A DNA stretch of 64,000 nt. It comes from Bacteroides oleiciplenus YIT 12058 (GTDB taxonomy: Bacteria > Bacteroidota > Bacteroidia > Bacteroidales > Bacteroidaceae). Where the stretch lies: NCBI RefSeq assembly GCF_000315485.1, contig NZ_JH992940.1, forward strand, positions 186,001 to 250,000, given 5' to 3'. Shown in pieces: positions 21,070 to 29,828 of the stretch; the stretch's first letter is position 1, and each line of letters starts with the position of its first letter. Below the pieces are notes generated by a model, which made no database searches, had not been told where the DNA came from, and worked only from the letters and a program-made list of their open reading frames with translations. Position numbers and translations under genes: made by a program.

Positions 21070-22527
21070 CTAAATTTCATTGTTCTTTTTATCCGAAATC
21101 AACAATAGCTTATCTCCGAGATGTAGTTTCAACGATCCGTTTGGTATCAGGAATTCCGTGCCTCGTTTCACAATCATTACCAATGCTCCGTTAGGCAATG
21201 TTATATCTTTCAGTGTATCACCCTCTTCCAGCATTTCTGTGGTTACGGTCATATCACTCAAATCGGAATCAATCTCTTCGGGCAGTTCCACACCGAAATC
21301 ATTTCCGGTTTTCTCCAACGGAGTGGAGAGCTTCAACAAGCGGGCGGCCAAAGAAACAGTGGTACCTTGTACTACAAGAGATACAATCGTAATAAAGAAC
21401 ACAATATTGAAAATAACGTCAGCGCCCGGCACCTGCGCTACCACCGGATAAGTGGCAAAAATAATAGGCACTGCACCACGCAAACCTACCCAGGAGACAA
21501 ACAAGCGGGAGCGGTTTGTTATCCTTTTGCCAAAGGGCAGCAGACAAAGGAAAACACTGAGCGGACGGCCTATGACAATCATAAACACGCCGATGAGAGT
21601 TGCTACCAAAGCAATGTCAAGCAATTCGTGAGGATTTACCAACAAACCAAGGCAGAGGAACATGATGATTTGGAACAGCCAGGTTAACCCGTCCATGAAA
21701 GTGTATATCTCTTTGCGATGCATGATTTTATTGTTACCAACCATGATACCGGCAATGTAAACTGCGAGATAACCATTTCCTTTCAGAAGATCGGTAATAG
21801 CGAAAGTGAAGAATACGAATGAAAGCAAAAGGATAGGATAGAGCGCCTGATTATCAATATTGAGCTTATTCAGCATGAGGATGGCAAGTTTACCAAGAAG
21901 ATAACCTGCAGCCGCGCCTACGATGAACTGTATGACAAATGAGCCGAAGATACCTGCAACTCCCATTCCGCTGGATTGTATGAACTGTATCAGTACAATG
22001 GTAAGCATGTATGCCATGGGATCATTACTTCCACTTTCGAGCTCCAGCATGGGACGAAGATTATGCTTCAGGTTCATTTTTTGCGAACGTAGGATTGCGA
22101 AAACTGAGGCGGAGTCGGTAGATGACATAGTGGAAGCAAGCAGCAGTGAAGTAGTGATTGGCAGGTAAATGTTTGACCAACTCATGCCCGCAATCCACCA
22201 GATAAATAATCCTGTAAAGACAGCCGTGAGTAGTACTCCGAATGTGGAAAGAACGATACCGGGAACGAGGATTGGTTTTATTTCACTGAATTTGGTATCC
22301 ATACCGCCGGAAAACAAAATAACGCTAAGAGCAACCATACCAATAAATTGTGCTTCCTTAGCGTTATGAAATTGTAGTCCGAATCCGTCACTGCCGAAAA
22401 TCATGCCGACAACAAGGAATAGTAGTAAGGCAGGGACCCCAAAACGATAACCGGTCTTACCGACAATGATACTAATGAAAAGTAAAATAGAACCGACTAA
22501 AAGAATATTTTCTGCTGTAAAAATCAT
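21070..22527 (-). CDS. Potassium/proton antiporter, NhaP2/CvrA-like
   Basis: A 485-residue inner-membrane protein with about 12-13 hydrophobic segments of the CPA1 exchanger fold (residues 1-400), including the ion-binding-type stretch STDSASVFAILRSQ and the helix ESGSNDPMAYML. The C-terminal 75 residues (GALVMIVKRGTEFLIPNGS, GDKLLLISDK) form an RCK_C/TrkA-C domain, which points to nucleotide or ion gating. It exports K+ (or Na+) in exchange for H+. The gene stands alone; 253 bp without other features separate it from the histidine kinase gene upstream. Confidence 0.88.
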   Translation of the reverse strand: MIFTAENILLVGSILLFISIIVGKTGYRFGVPALLLFLVVGMIFGSDGFGLQFHNAKEAQFIGMVALSVILFSGGMDTKFSEIKPILVPGIVLSTFGVLLTAVFTGLFIWWIAGMSWSNIYLPITTSLLLASTMSSTDSASVFAILRSQKMNLKHNLRPMLELESGSNDPMAYMLTIVLIQFIQSSGMGVAGIFGSFVIQFIVGAAAGYLLGKLAILMLNKLNIDNQALYPILLLSFVFFTFAITDLLKGNGYLAVYIAGIMVGNNKIMHRKEIYTFMDGLTWLFQIIMFLCLGLLVNPHELLDIALVATLIGVFMIVIGRPLSVFLCLLPFGKRITNRSRLFVSWVGLRGAVPIIFATYPVVAQVPGADVIFNIVFFITIVSLVVQGTTVSLAARLLKLSTPLEKTGNDFGVELPEEIDSDLSDMTVTTEMLEEGDTLKDITLPNGALVMIVKRGTEFLIPNGSLKLHLGDKLLLISDKKNNEI

Positions 22528-22780
22528 AAGTTATGTGTTATTTAAGATTGTTTATCCAAGGATTTAGTTCTTCAGAAGCGAAGATTATGTGTTTTTTAAA
22601 ACAATTTTAAGGGTAGAAATGTTCAGACTTGATTTTACATTTTCAATGTTATGTTTACTTATAGGAGTGAAGAATCATTAGTCCGACCTTTGAAAGAGGT
22701 ATGTCACTCATATGAAGAAAATAGTATTTCTATTTGCGAATAAGCTTCCGTTATCTCACTCTTTAGCTTTAGTGACTTTT

Positions 22781-24148
22781 TTAGTTGAACTTCAGTACAA
22801 ACATGGTTCCCTTTCCCGGATACAAAGAAAGACTTCCGCCGGACAAGCGCATGATTTGCCGGGAAATACTTAGCCCAATGCCGCTGCCGCCTTCTTTCGT
22901 GGTGAAGAAGGGAATAAATATATGTTCTGCTATTTCGGGTGGGATGGCGGGACCATTGTTGGATACTTCGATAAGTATAGCTTCACTTTTGTTGCAATAG
23001 GCACGCAGGGTGATGATACCTTCGGAAACTCCTGCTGTTTCAATGGCTTGGATGGCATTTTTCAATAAATTGATGAGTACTTGGGATATAAGGTTTTCAT
23101 CTGCATAAAGAATCAGGTCGTCCGGAGTAATATTGATTTGGAAATTAATGTGTGAGTCGGGATATTGATGTCGTGACAGCTCCACCATGCGGTTGATAAA
23201 AGCTTTCACATAGAACAGAGAAGGTTCCGGTTTCGGTATGCGGGTGAAACGGCGGTAATTCTCCACAAAAGAGATAAGCCCTTTGCCCGTGGTGCTAATG
23301 GTGTGCAGACCATTGCGAATTTCTTCGGAAGTTTCTTTACCAGAAGAGATATGTTCGCTTTTCATTCTCAATTCTTCACTTCCTTGTATCAGCGTCAACA
23401 GGGTGTCGCTCAATGAAGTGATAGGAGTGACGGAATTCATGATTTCATGTGTCAATACCCGGATAAGGCGTATCCAGGAGTCGATTTCTTTCTCGTCGAG
23501 TTCGTTATTGATGTCATTCAGGGCAAGGATGCGCAGATGTTCCTGGCGGATGGTTATGTCGGACACGCGGATGGACAGATTCACCGTTCCGCGTTCGTTG
23601 GACAGGCGGGTTTGCATTTTGTCTCCGGGGCGACAGTGGGTAAGAAGTTCCATAAGGTGGGCATCGACACGGACAAGCTGGCTGACATGGGTGAAAACCT
23701 CCAGACCCAGCAGGCGGAGCGCCTCATTATTCTTTTGATAAACAGCTCCGGCATTGTTCAGTACCAGAACTCCTGTATTGATGCAGTCCAGAATAAGCTC
23801 GTAGTATTTTTCTTGTTGTGCCGTTTCACTTTTCACATTATATAATATAGAAGCGACGCGGTTCAATGCCTGATTCACGATGCGATTATCCGAAATATCT
23901 TCGTGTTCGGAGAAGTGGATGGAGGCGTCATCGTTTTCGATGGCATCGAGCAGAAATAGTACCTTCTGTGTATGCCGGCGATAAAGGTTCCATTGCCACC
24001 GTATGCTCACTAACAGCATGAGAGAAGAGAGAGCAATCCACAGAAAATCTCCATGAATGGAGGACAAGGTTACAATCCCCGCCAGCAAGAGGGAAACGAG
24101 GAGCCGGAAAAGGTAACGGTCAGTGATATAGCGGTAGAGATACTTCAT
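22781..24148 (-). CDS. Sensor histidine kinase, NtrB/NtrY-like
   Basis: A 455-residue kinase. Two close transmembrane helices at about 12-50 leave almost no periplasmic loop, so it probably senses a membrane or cytoplasmic cue. A PAS-like segment (about 115-215) precedes the H box with His234 (VLTHEIMNSVTPI). The N box (ENLISQVLINLLKNAIQ) and G box (GGSGIGLSISRQIM) are intact. The start codon overlaps the stop of the response-regulator gene by 4 bp, so the two are translationally coupled and form a pair. Confidence 0.92.
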   Translation of the reverse strand: MKYLYRYITDRYLFRLLVSLLLAGIVTLSSIHGDFLWIALSSLMLLVSIRWQWNLYRRHTQKVLFLLDAIENDDASIHFSEHEDISDNRIVNQALNRVASILYNVKSETAQQEKYYELILDCINTGVLVLNNAGAVYQKNNEALRLLGLEVFTHVSQLVRVDAHLMELLTHCRPGDKMQTRLSNERGTVNLSIRVSDITIRQEHLRILALNDINNELDEKEIDSWIRLIRVLTHEIMNSVTPITSLSDTLLTLIQGSEELRMKSEHISSGKETSEEIRNGLHTISTTGKGLISFVENYRRFTRIPKPEPSLFYVKAFINRMVELSRHQYPDSHINFQINITPDDLILYADENLISQVLINLLKNAIQAIETAGVSEGIITLRAYCNKSEAILIEVSNNGPAIPPEIAEHIFIPFFTTKEGGSGIGLSISRQIMRLSGGSLSLYPGKGTMFVLKFN

Positions 24149-25497
24149 AGTCCGAACTTTTTCATTTTATTATAAAGGGTCTGTCGCGTAATGCCCAGTT
24201 GTGCAGCTACAGCAGAAAGATTGCCGTTGCAGGTGTCCAGGGCTTTCTGTATCATTTTTCGTTCCATTTCTTCAAGAGTGGCGGCTTCTGCACTGATACT
24301 ACTTTCAGAACGGGGCGTATCAGTGCGCTTGGGCAGTTGAAATAACTCTGCGGGCAGTTCGCTACCATCACAGATGATAACGGCTTTTTCGATAGCATGT
24401 TCCAGTTCACGGATATTTCCATACCAGGGATGGGCTTTCAACCTTGTGTAGGCAGCATCGGACAGGCGTAACAGGACTTTGTCATATTGCTTGCAGAAAC
24501 GTGCGATGAACCGTTCGGCAAGCGGAAGAATGTCTTCCGGGCGTTTCCGCAGGGGGGGGATTTCAAGATGAATGGTATTGATGCGGTAAAGCAAGTCTTC
24601 ACGGAATTCATTGGCTTGTACCATTTCATTCAAATTCCGGTTGGTGGCGCAAATCAGGCGGATATTAACGGGAATGGATTGGTTACTGCCCACGCGAATG
24701 ATGCTGCGGCGTTGCAATACTGTCAGGAGTTTGGCTTGCAGATGATAAGGCAAATTACCGATTTCATCAAGGAACAGCGTGCTGTGGTCGGCGGTTTCGA
24801 ATTTACCGGGACGGTCGGCATAAGCATCGGTGAAAGAACCTTTCATGTGGCCGAAGAGTTCACTCTCGAAAAGGCTTTCGGTGATGGCGCCCATATCTAC
24901 GGCAATCATTTCTTTGCTACGACGGGAGGAAAGAGTGTGGATTTCACGTGCCAGCATCTCTTTACCCGTGCCGTTCTCTCCGGTGATAAGGATATTCGCA
25001 TCGGTGACGGATACCTTTTCTACCAGCGAACGAAGTTGCTGCATGACGGGGCTTTCACCCCAATACATGGAGGATGACGTGAGTGGAGTGCTTTGTTTGT
25101 TTTTCCTGTTATTGGTGGTTTGGGCAGCGTTCAGTAAGGTTTCCACTAACTTCTGGTTATCCCATGGCTTCACGATAAAATCTGTGGCACCTTCTTTGAT
25201 GCCACGTACGGCGAGGTCGATGTCACCGTATGCGGTGAAGAGAACCACAGGCAGAGATGGATGGAGCCGTTTGATTTCCTGCAACCAGAATAAGCCTTCG
25301 TTTCCGCTGTTGATTCCGGATGTGAAGTTCATATCAAGCAATACCACTGACGGGGTTTCTTCACGCAGTGCGGAAGTGAGTGTAACGGGAGAGGTGAGCG
25401 TGATAATTTTCTCGAAATGAGGCTTCAATAATAGTTGCACGGCGGTGAGCACGCCGCGATTATCATCTACAATGAGGATATTTCCGGTTTTTTTCAT
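24145..25497 (-). CDS. Sigma-54-dependent response regulator, NtrC family
   Basis: A 450-residue regulator: receiver domain (phospho-Asp55 in VVLLDMNFTS, Thr88, Lys110), AAA+ domain (Walker A GENGTGKE at 173-180, GSFTDA loop at 220-225, Walker B-type TLFLDEIGNL) and a C-terminal Fis-type HTH (SAVAAQLGITRQTLYNKM). The loop that contacts sigma-54 reads GSFTDA in place of the classical GAFTGA; both changes are known variants, so activity is not excluded. It is first in a two-gene operon with the kinase. Targets cannot be seen here. Confidence 0.93.
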   Translation of the reverse strand: MKKTGNILIVDDNRGVLTAVQLLLKPHFEKIITLTSPVTLTSALREETPSVVLLDMNFTSGINSGNEGLFWLQEIKRLHPSLPVVLFTAYGDIDLAVRGIKEGATDFIVKPWDNQKLVETLLNAAQTTNNRKNKQSTPLTSSSMYWGESPVMQQLRSLVEKVSVTDANILITGENGTGKEMLAREIHTLSSRRSKEMIAVDMGAITESLFESELFGHMKGSFTDAYADRPGKFETADHSTLFLDEIGNLPYHLQAKLLTVLQRRSIIRVGSNQSIPVNIRLICATNRNLNEMVQANEFREDLLYRINTIHLEIPPLRKRPEDILPLAERFIARFCKQYDKVLLRLSDAAYTRLKAHPWYGNIRELEHAIEKAVIICDGSELPAELFQLPKRTDTPRSESSISAEAATLEEMERKMIQKALDTCNGNLSAVAAQLGITRQTLYNKMKKFGL

Positions 25498-25519
25498 ACG
25501 GTAGTTTCTGTTTTAGAAG

Positions 25520-25527
25520 CAAAGATA
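25520..25527 (-). promoter_or_regulatory. -7 box of the NtrC-type operon
   Basis: Minus strand TATCTTTG, 22 bp before the regulator start codon. No -33 TTTG at the usual distance. Confidence 0.5.
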
Positions 25528-25649
25528 ATGTAAATCGAATACATAGCTTTCATGCTTACCTGAAAAGTTATGTTGAGATGCAGCTTATCTTCTTCAAGGA
25601 TAATGCAAAATACTGATTAAGTCCTTCATCATAATTAGTTTTATACTAC

Positions 25650-25783
25650 AAATGATAATTTATTAGTGATTAGCGTTTGGTGATAAGTGATTAGTGGGCT
25701 GCGCTATTATTCCGCATGGCGCTTATCACTTATCACTAAACACTAATCACTAAACGAAGCTCCGCTTCGCTAAATTATCATTT
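25650..25783. repeat. 134-bp nested palindrome in a divergent intergenic region
   Basis: The 413-bp gap 25498-25910 between divergent genes holds a near-continuous palindrome. Outer arms 25650-25662 and 25771-25783 are exact (13 bp). Inner arms from 25663 and up to about 25754 pair over some 32 bp with a few mismatches and are made of GTGATTAG/GTGATAAG words. A small hairpin with arms CGAAGC/GCTTCG (about 25755-25769) sits on one side only. It could fold into a cruciform or a long RNA hairpin. No gene was seen in the gap. Confidence 0.75.
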
Positions 25784-25910
25784 AAACCTCGGAACAAATT
25801 GAAAGATATTTGTCGTATTTCCTACATATTGGCGTAATATGTATAATCGACCTTTGTCTGCAACTAAAATTGAAGATTATTGTTTCTTATTAAATTAAAA
25901 GAAGATACAG

Positions 25911-27266
25911 ATGAAAGTTCTATTTATTGTTCAAGGAGAAGGTCGTGGTCATTTGACACAGGCTATCACGCTGGAAGAAATTCTGCGGCGTAATGGGCAC
26001 GAGGTAGTGGAGGTGTTGGTGGGCAAAAGTAATACCCGCCGCCTGCCGGGCTTCTTTAACCGTAGCATACAAGCACCCGTGAAGCGTTTCCTCAGTCCGA
26101 ACTTTCTGCCTACACCTGCGAATAAACGGGTAAACATAACCCGCAGTGTGGCATACAACCTACTGCAAATTCCCGCTTACCTGCATAGTATATGCTATAT
26201 TCACCGGCGTATCCATGAAACTGAAGCCGATTTGGTCGTCAACTTCTATGAGTTGCTGACGGGGCTGACTTATCTCTTCTTCCGCCCCTCAGTGCCACAA
26301 GTCAGTATCGGTCATCAATATCTTTTTCTTCACCGTGATTTTGAATTTCCCCGAAAGAACCCTGCCAGTCTATTGATGCTTCGTTTCTTCACACGACTCA
26401 CGTGTATTGGAGCTAAAGAGAAACTGGCGCTTTCATTCCGTCCTATGAACGAGGATGAAGAAGCTCACATCCGCGTGGTACCGCCCTTGTTGCGGCGTGA
26501 TGTGCTTTGTTGCGAAGCCACTGACGGAGATTATGTACATGGCTATATGGTGAATGCCGGATTCGGTGAAAGCATCTCCCAATGGCACGAACAGCATCCC
26601 GAAGTGTCATTACACTTTTTCTGGGATAAGCCGGACGAACCGGAAGTGTGCCAGATGGATGAGACATTATCATTCCACCAGTTGGACGATGAAAAATTCC
26701 TTCGCTATATGTCGGGTTGCCGGGCGTATGCCACAACAGCAGGCTTTGAGTCAGTGTGTGAGGCTATGTATCTGGGAAAACCCTTGTTGATGGTGCCTGC
26801 GCATATCGAACAGGATTGTAATGCATACGATGCGGCACGTGGCGGAGCAGGCATCATATCCGATGGTTTTGAGGTGGATCGTCTGCTGGATTTTGCCAAG
26901 AATGAATATCAACCTGAAGACGATTTTCGCAGTTGGGTGCGTAGTTGTGAGTGGCGAATGCTGAACAGATTGGAAACTTTGGAAGGAACAAGATTTATGA
27001 ATGACTACAATTTCTTTCCAAACCATTCCTTAAAATCGGCAACTCTTGCTTTGCTTACTAATATCTTTTCTTTGGTAATCGGATGGCGCAGATTGATAGA
27101 CAGACGGTTGTTGAACCATAAATCTATATCCCGGATTGCTTCCCGCGAAAGCAGAAACTGGCGGTTGGCACGGAAAAACAGTGATGGATTGAGGTTTTCA
27201 GATAATTCGTCCAGTGTTTGTGGAAAGAAATGTTCCGTTCCATCGGTAAGCACAGCTTTTACCTGA
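25911..27266 (+). CDS. Glycosyltransferase (MurG/GT28-like fold) with probable frameshifted 3' end
   Basis: The 451-codon frame encodes a cytoplasmic GT-B type glycosyltransferase in its first 360 or so residues: N-terminal MKVLFIVQGEGRGHLTQA with the Gly-rich loop, and a C-terminal donor half with AYATTAGFESVCEAMYLGKP and VPAHIEQDCNAYDA, as in UDP-sugar transferases. Acceptor unknown. The last 90 codons are antisense to the LytTR gene and look meaningless. One extra T in the TTT at 26993-26995 would give a TGA ending at 27004, abutting the neighbour's stop at 27005. A 1-base deletion or sequencing error is therefore likely and the natural protein would be about 364 residues. Confidence 0.75.
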   Translation: MKVLFIVQGEGRGHLTQAITLEEILRRNGHEVVEVLVGKSNTRRLPGFFNRSIQAPVKRFLSPNFLPTPANKRVNITRSVAYNLLQIPAYLHSICYIHRRIHETEADLVVNFYELLTGLTYLFFRPSVPQVSIGHQYLFLHRDFEFPRKNPASLLMLRFFTRLTCIGAKEKLALSFRPMNEDEEAHIRVVPPLLRRDVLCCEATDGDYVHGYMVNAGFGESISQWHEQHPEVSLHFFWDKPDEPEVCQMDETLSFHQLDDEKFLRYMSGCRAYATTAGFESVCEAMYLGKPLLMVPAHIEQDCNAYDAARGGAGIISDGFEVDRLLDFAKNEYQPEDDFRSWVRSCEWRMLNRLETLEGTRFMNDYNFFPNHSLKSATLALLTNIFSLVIGWRRLIDRRLLNHKSISRIASRESRNWRLARKNSDGLRFSDNSSSVCGKKCSVPSVSTAFT

Positions 27267-27805
27267 CAGTCTTTGATATAGAACAACTGTATCATTTCGA
27301 TGGGGATAGGCAGTAGCTTGTCTCCTTTGACCGGGATTAGAAAATGTGTTTTGTAATTTTCCTGACGTTTGAGGCTACGCATCAGTTGTAACAGGGCGTC
27401 ATGTGATGTCATGGAAGTCGAAATCTGTTCCGGATGTTCCGTACCGGAATGGTGTAGGCTTTTCATTTTTTCTAATGCCCTTTCTATGTCGTTGCGCCCA
27501 ATAGGTTTCAACAGATAATCAATGCTGTTCACCTTGAAAGCCCGCAAAGCATATTCATCATAGGCAGTGGTAAAGATGATGGGGCAACTGATGCGGATGT
27601 GTTCGAATATCTCGAAAGCCGAACCGTCTGCCAGGTGAATATCCATAAAAATAAGTTCGGGCATAGGTTGACTGTCGAACCATTCTATTGTGCCGCTGAT
27701 GCTGTCTATCACCGTTATAATTTCCGCTTCGGGACAAACTTCTTCAAGTAGGGAAGTCAGGTTGCGGACAGCCGCTTTTTCATCTTCAATAATAATAGTC
27801 TTCAT
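27005..27805 (-). CDS. LytTR-family response regulator
   Basis: A 266-residue protein: receiver domain with phospho-Asp55 (LIFMDIHLADGS) and Lys102-type KPIGRNDIERAL, then a LytTR DNA-binding domain with IQLFYIKDCQVKAVLTDG and FFRANRQFLLSREAI. LytTR proteins bind direct repeats upstream of target promoters. It is the last gene of a minus-strand row (RND pump, adaptor, kinase, regulator), 11 bp after the kinase. The 3' end overlaps the extended glycosyltransferase frame. Confidence 0.92.
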   Translation of the reverse strand: MKTIIIEDEKAAVRNLTSLLEEVCPEAEIITVIDSISGTIEWFDSQPMPELIFMDIHLADGSAFEIFEHIRISCPIIFTTAYDEYALRAFKVNSIDYLLKPIGRNDIERALEKMKSLHHSGTEHPEQISTSMTSHDALLQLMRSLKRQENYKTHFLIPVKGDKLLPIPIEMIQLFYIKDCQVKAVLTDGTEHFFPQTLDELSENLNPSLFFRANRQFLLSREAIRDIDLWFNNRLSINLRHPITKEKILVSKARVADFKEWFGKKL

Positions 27806-27816
27806 GTTTCTATCTT

Positions 27817-28878
27817 TTAAGGACGTTCATTAGTCAATGGGATACGGACTGTAAATTTTTTATTATCAGATATAGATATTTCCTGTCTGAAAAGTAGCTG
27901 ATAGCGTTTAGCCAGATTGGCCAACCCGATACCGGTGCCGGAACTTGCTGTCATTTTAGGTTGTATGGGATTGGAAATTATTATTTCATCCTTATTTCCA
28001 CAGGAAATAAGGATGGTAAGAGGATGGCGGCTACTTATTTCATTATGCTTCACGGCATTCTCTATAAGCACCTGAATAGCCATTGGCGGAAGATAGTAGT
28101 TTTCATAACTATGGTCTATGTCAATGTCGAACATTAAATTGTCTTCATAACGCATTTTTAGCAGGAATATATAGGCGGATACAAAGTCCATTTCTTCCCG
28201 TAAAGTGACACACTGCGATTCATTGCCTTGCAGGGTATAGCGCAACACGCGGGATAGCTCCTGTATATATTCCTGGGCCCGTTCCTGGTCTTCGCGAACC
28301 AGTGAACGCAGGGTGTTGAGGGAGTTGAACAACATGTGTGGATTAAGCTGGTTCTTCAATGCTTCGTACTGGTTGCGGATACTTTCGGCATGGAGCTGCT
28401 CATTTTCTACGATGACTTGCTGCTGGCGGCGGACCAAATAAATGATATAGCAACAGGTCGTGACAAGGCAGGCCACAATGAAATCACGCAAAGGATGTAG
28501 GTAGTGGTGCACCATGGCATCAATGGCCGGTATGTCAAACGTTTTATGCAGAAAGACGAAGCCTTTTCCAAGAAGGCTGCTCAATATCCATGTCAGTATG
28601 AAAGACGATACGATTTTCTGCCAGGATATCCGGATGGAAGTTCGGTTGAAATGGAACAGCCAGGTGTTAACCATGAATAAAAGCAGGAGGGAGAGAAAGG
28701 TGAAAACAATTTCGTTGGCAACATCAGCAAACCGCATTCCAGGAAACAGCGTATGACTCTCGAACCGGTCGAAGAGGGATACGGATTCCGGGAAATGTAT
28801 GAGTACGGCTACCGCTAACGAAATGATAACGGTAGACAATACATACTTGTCGATAATCTGTTTACTTTTCCAAACCAT
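27817..28878 (-). CDS. LytS/YehU-type sensor histidine kinase
   Basis: A 353-residue kinase with four hydrophobic segments (about 12-30, 56-75, 92-110 and 132-150), a short coiled coil and a His_kinase (PF06580) domain with His181 in QLNPHMLFNSLNTL. The ATP-binding part has MAIQVLIENAVKHNE and SGTGIGLANLAKRY. No extracellular sensor domain is visible. Paired with the LytTR regulator 11 bp downstream and 44 bp after the efflux adaptor gene, so it may sense a consequence of metal or drug stress. Confidence 0.9.
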   Translation of the reverse strand: MVWKSKQIIDKYVLSTVIISLAVAVLIHFPESVSLFDRFESHTLFPGMRFADVANEIVFTFLSLLLLFMVNTWLFHFNRTSIRISWQKIVSSFILTWILSSLLGKGFVFLHKTFDIPAIDAMVHHYLHPLRDFIVACLVTTCCYIIYLVRRQQQVIVENEQLHAESIRNQYEALKNQLNPHMLFNSLNTLRSLVREDQERAQEYIQELSRVLRYTLQGNESQCVTLREEMDFVSAYIFLLKMRYEDNLMFDIDIDHSYENYYLPPMAIQVLIENAVKHNEISSRHPLTILISCGNKDEIIISNPIQPKMTASSGTGIGLANLAKRYQLLFRQEISISDNKKFTVRIPLTNERP

Positions 28879-28882
28879 GCTG

Positions 28883-28890
28883 CAAAGTTA
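28883..28890 (-). promoter_or_regulatory. Possible -7 box directly before the LytS-type kinase start
   Basis: Minus strand TAACTTTG matches TAnnTTTG but ends only 4 nt before the ATG, so a transcript from it would be leaderless or begin inside the gene. It may be chance. Confidence 0.3.
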
Positions 28891-28922
28891 ATTAAATAAT
28901 GTATCATGCTGATTCTTTAGGA

Positions 28923-29813
28923 CTATTTCTGTATTCTTGCCGTCACATACATGCCGGGTCGGAATTGTTGGTTTGCGTCCTTAATACGGGCATAAACTTC
29001 GAGCGAACGGTTCACTGGGTCTACTTGCTGGCCAATGGATACAATGACAGCATGGAAGACAGTCTTACCCATACCGTTGACGCGGAATTGCACTTCATTG
29101 CCTGCTGCCATGTCTGCTACGTCTTTCTCGTAAGTAGTCAGGCAAAGCATGGGGGAAGTTTTGTCAATGATGTCGCAGAGTGCATCACCGGGCTGGATAT
29201 ATTTGCCGATGTTCATGTTGACGCTTCCTACATAGCCACTGATGGGAGCTTTTACCTGTAACAGGGGTTGTATGCCGTCTTTTAGCAGGTTGGCTGGCGA
29301 TACGCCCAGTAATGACAGTTGTGCGGCTGCGGCTTCAAGTCGGCTTTGCATGGAAAGATAGTCAGCTTTGCTTTGCTGGAACTTCTTTTGCGAAGCCGCT
29401 TGCTCGGATGAAAGTGCTTTCTGGCGTTCATATTCGGTTTTCAGGTATTCTGTCTGAGCATGACTGTCCAGATAACTCTGTTGCAGGTTTATGAAATCCG
29501 GATTATCCAGTGTGGCAAGCAGTGTACCTTTCTGTACATATTGTCCTGGCAGCAGGGAGGTGTTGCGGACGATGCCGCCCATTGTGATAGCCACAGTTGC
29601 CTGCCGTTGGGGAGGGAGTACTATCGTTCCGTTGAAAGAGACTTGGTTTGGTTTTGAAGTTGCCGAGGTGATGCCATCCACTTGTACGCTGTCGCTGGGA
29701 GTAGATTCGGAAACTGCAGTGGTGATGACGGTTGCTTCCGCTGTTGCGGAGTCTTGGTTACTATTGCAGGCTACAAAGACCAACAGAGTGAGGGGTAAGA
29801 GTATTCTTTTCAT
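28923..29813 (-). CDS. RND efflux periplasmic adaptor (membrane fusion protein) lipoprotein
   Basis: A 296-residue adaptor with lipoprotein signal (Cys16, LVFVACNSN), a beta-barrel/lipoyl half (TVAITMGGIVRNTSLLPGQY), a long alpha-hairpin (about 115-170, YLDSHAQTEYLKTEYERQKA), the second lipoyl half (VKAPISGYVGSVNMNIGKYI) and a short C-terminal barrel domain. It lacks the extra metal-binding extensions of CusB. It links the RND pump encoded 15 bp upstream to the outer-membrane factor. Confidence 0.92.
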   Translation of the reverse strand: MKRILLPLTLLVFVACNSNQDSATAEATVITTAVSESTPSDSVQVDGITSATSKPNQVSFNGTIVLPPQRQATVAITMGGIVRNTSLLPGQYVQKGTLLATLDNPDFINLQQSYLDSHAQTEYLKTEYERQKALSSEQAASQKKFQQSKADYLSMQSRLEAAAAQLSLLGVSPANLLKDGIQPLLQVKAPISGYVGSVNMNIGKYIQPGDALCDIIDKTSPMLCLTTYEKDVADMAAGNEVQFRVNGMGKTVFHAVIVSIGQQVDPVNRSLEVYARIKDANQQFRPGMYVTARIQK

Positions 29814-29828
29814 GTTATATTCCTTTCA

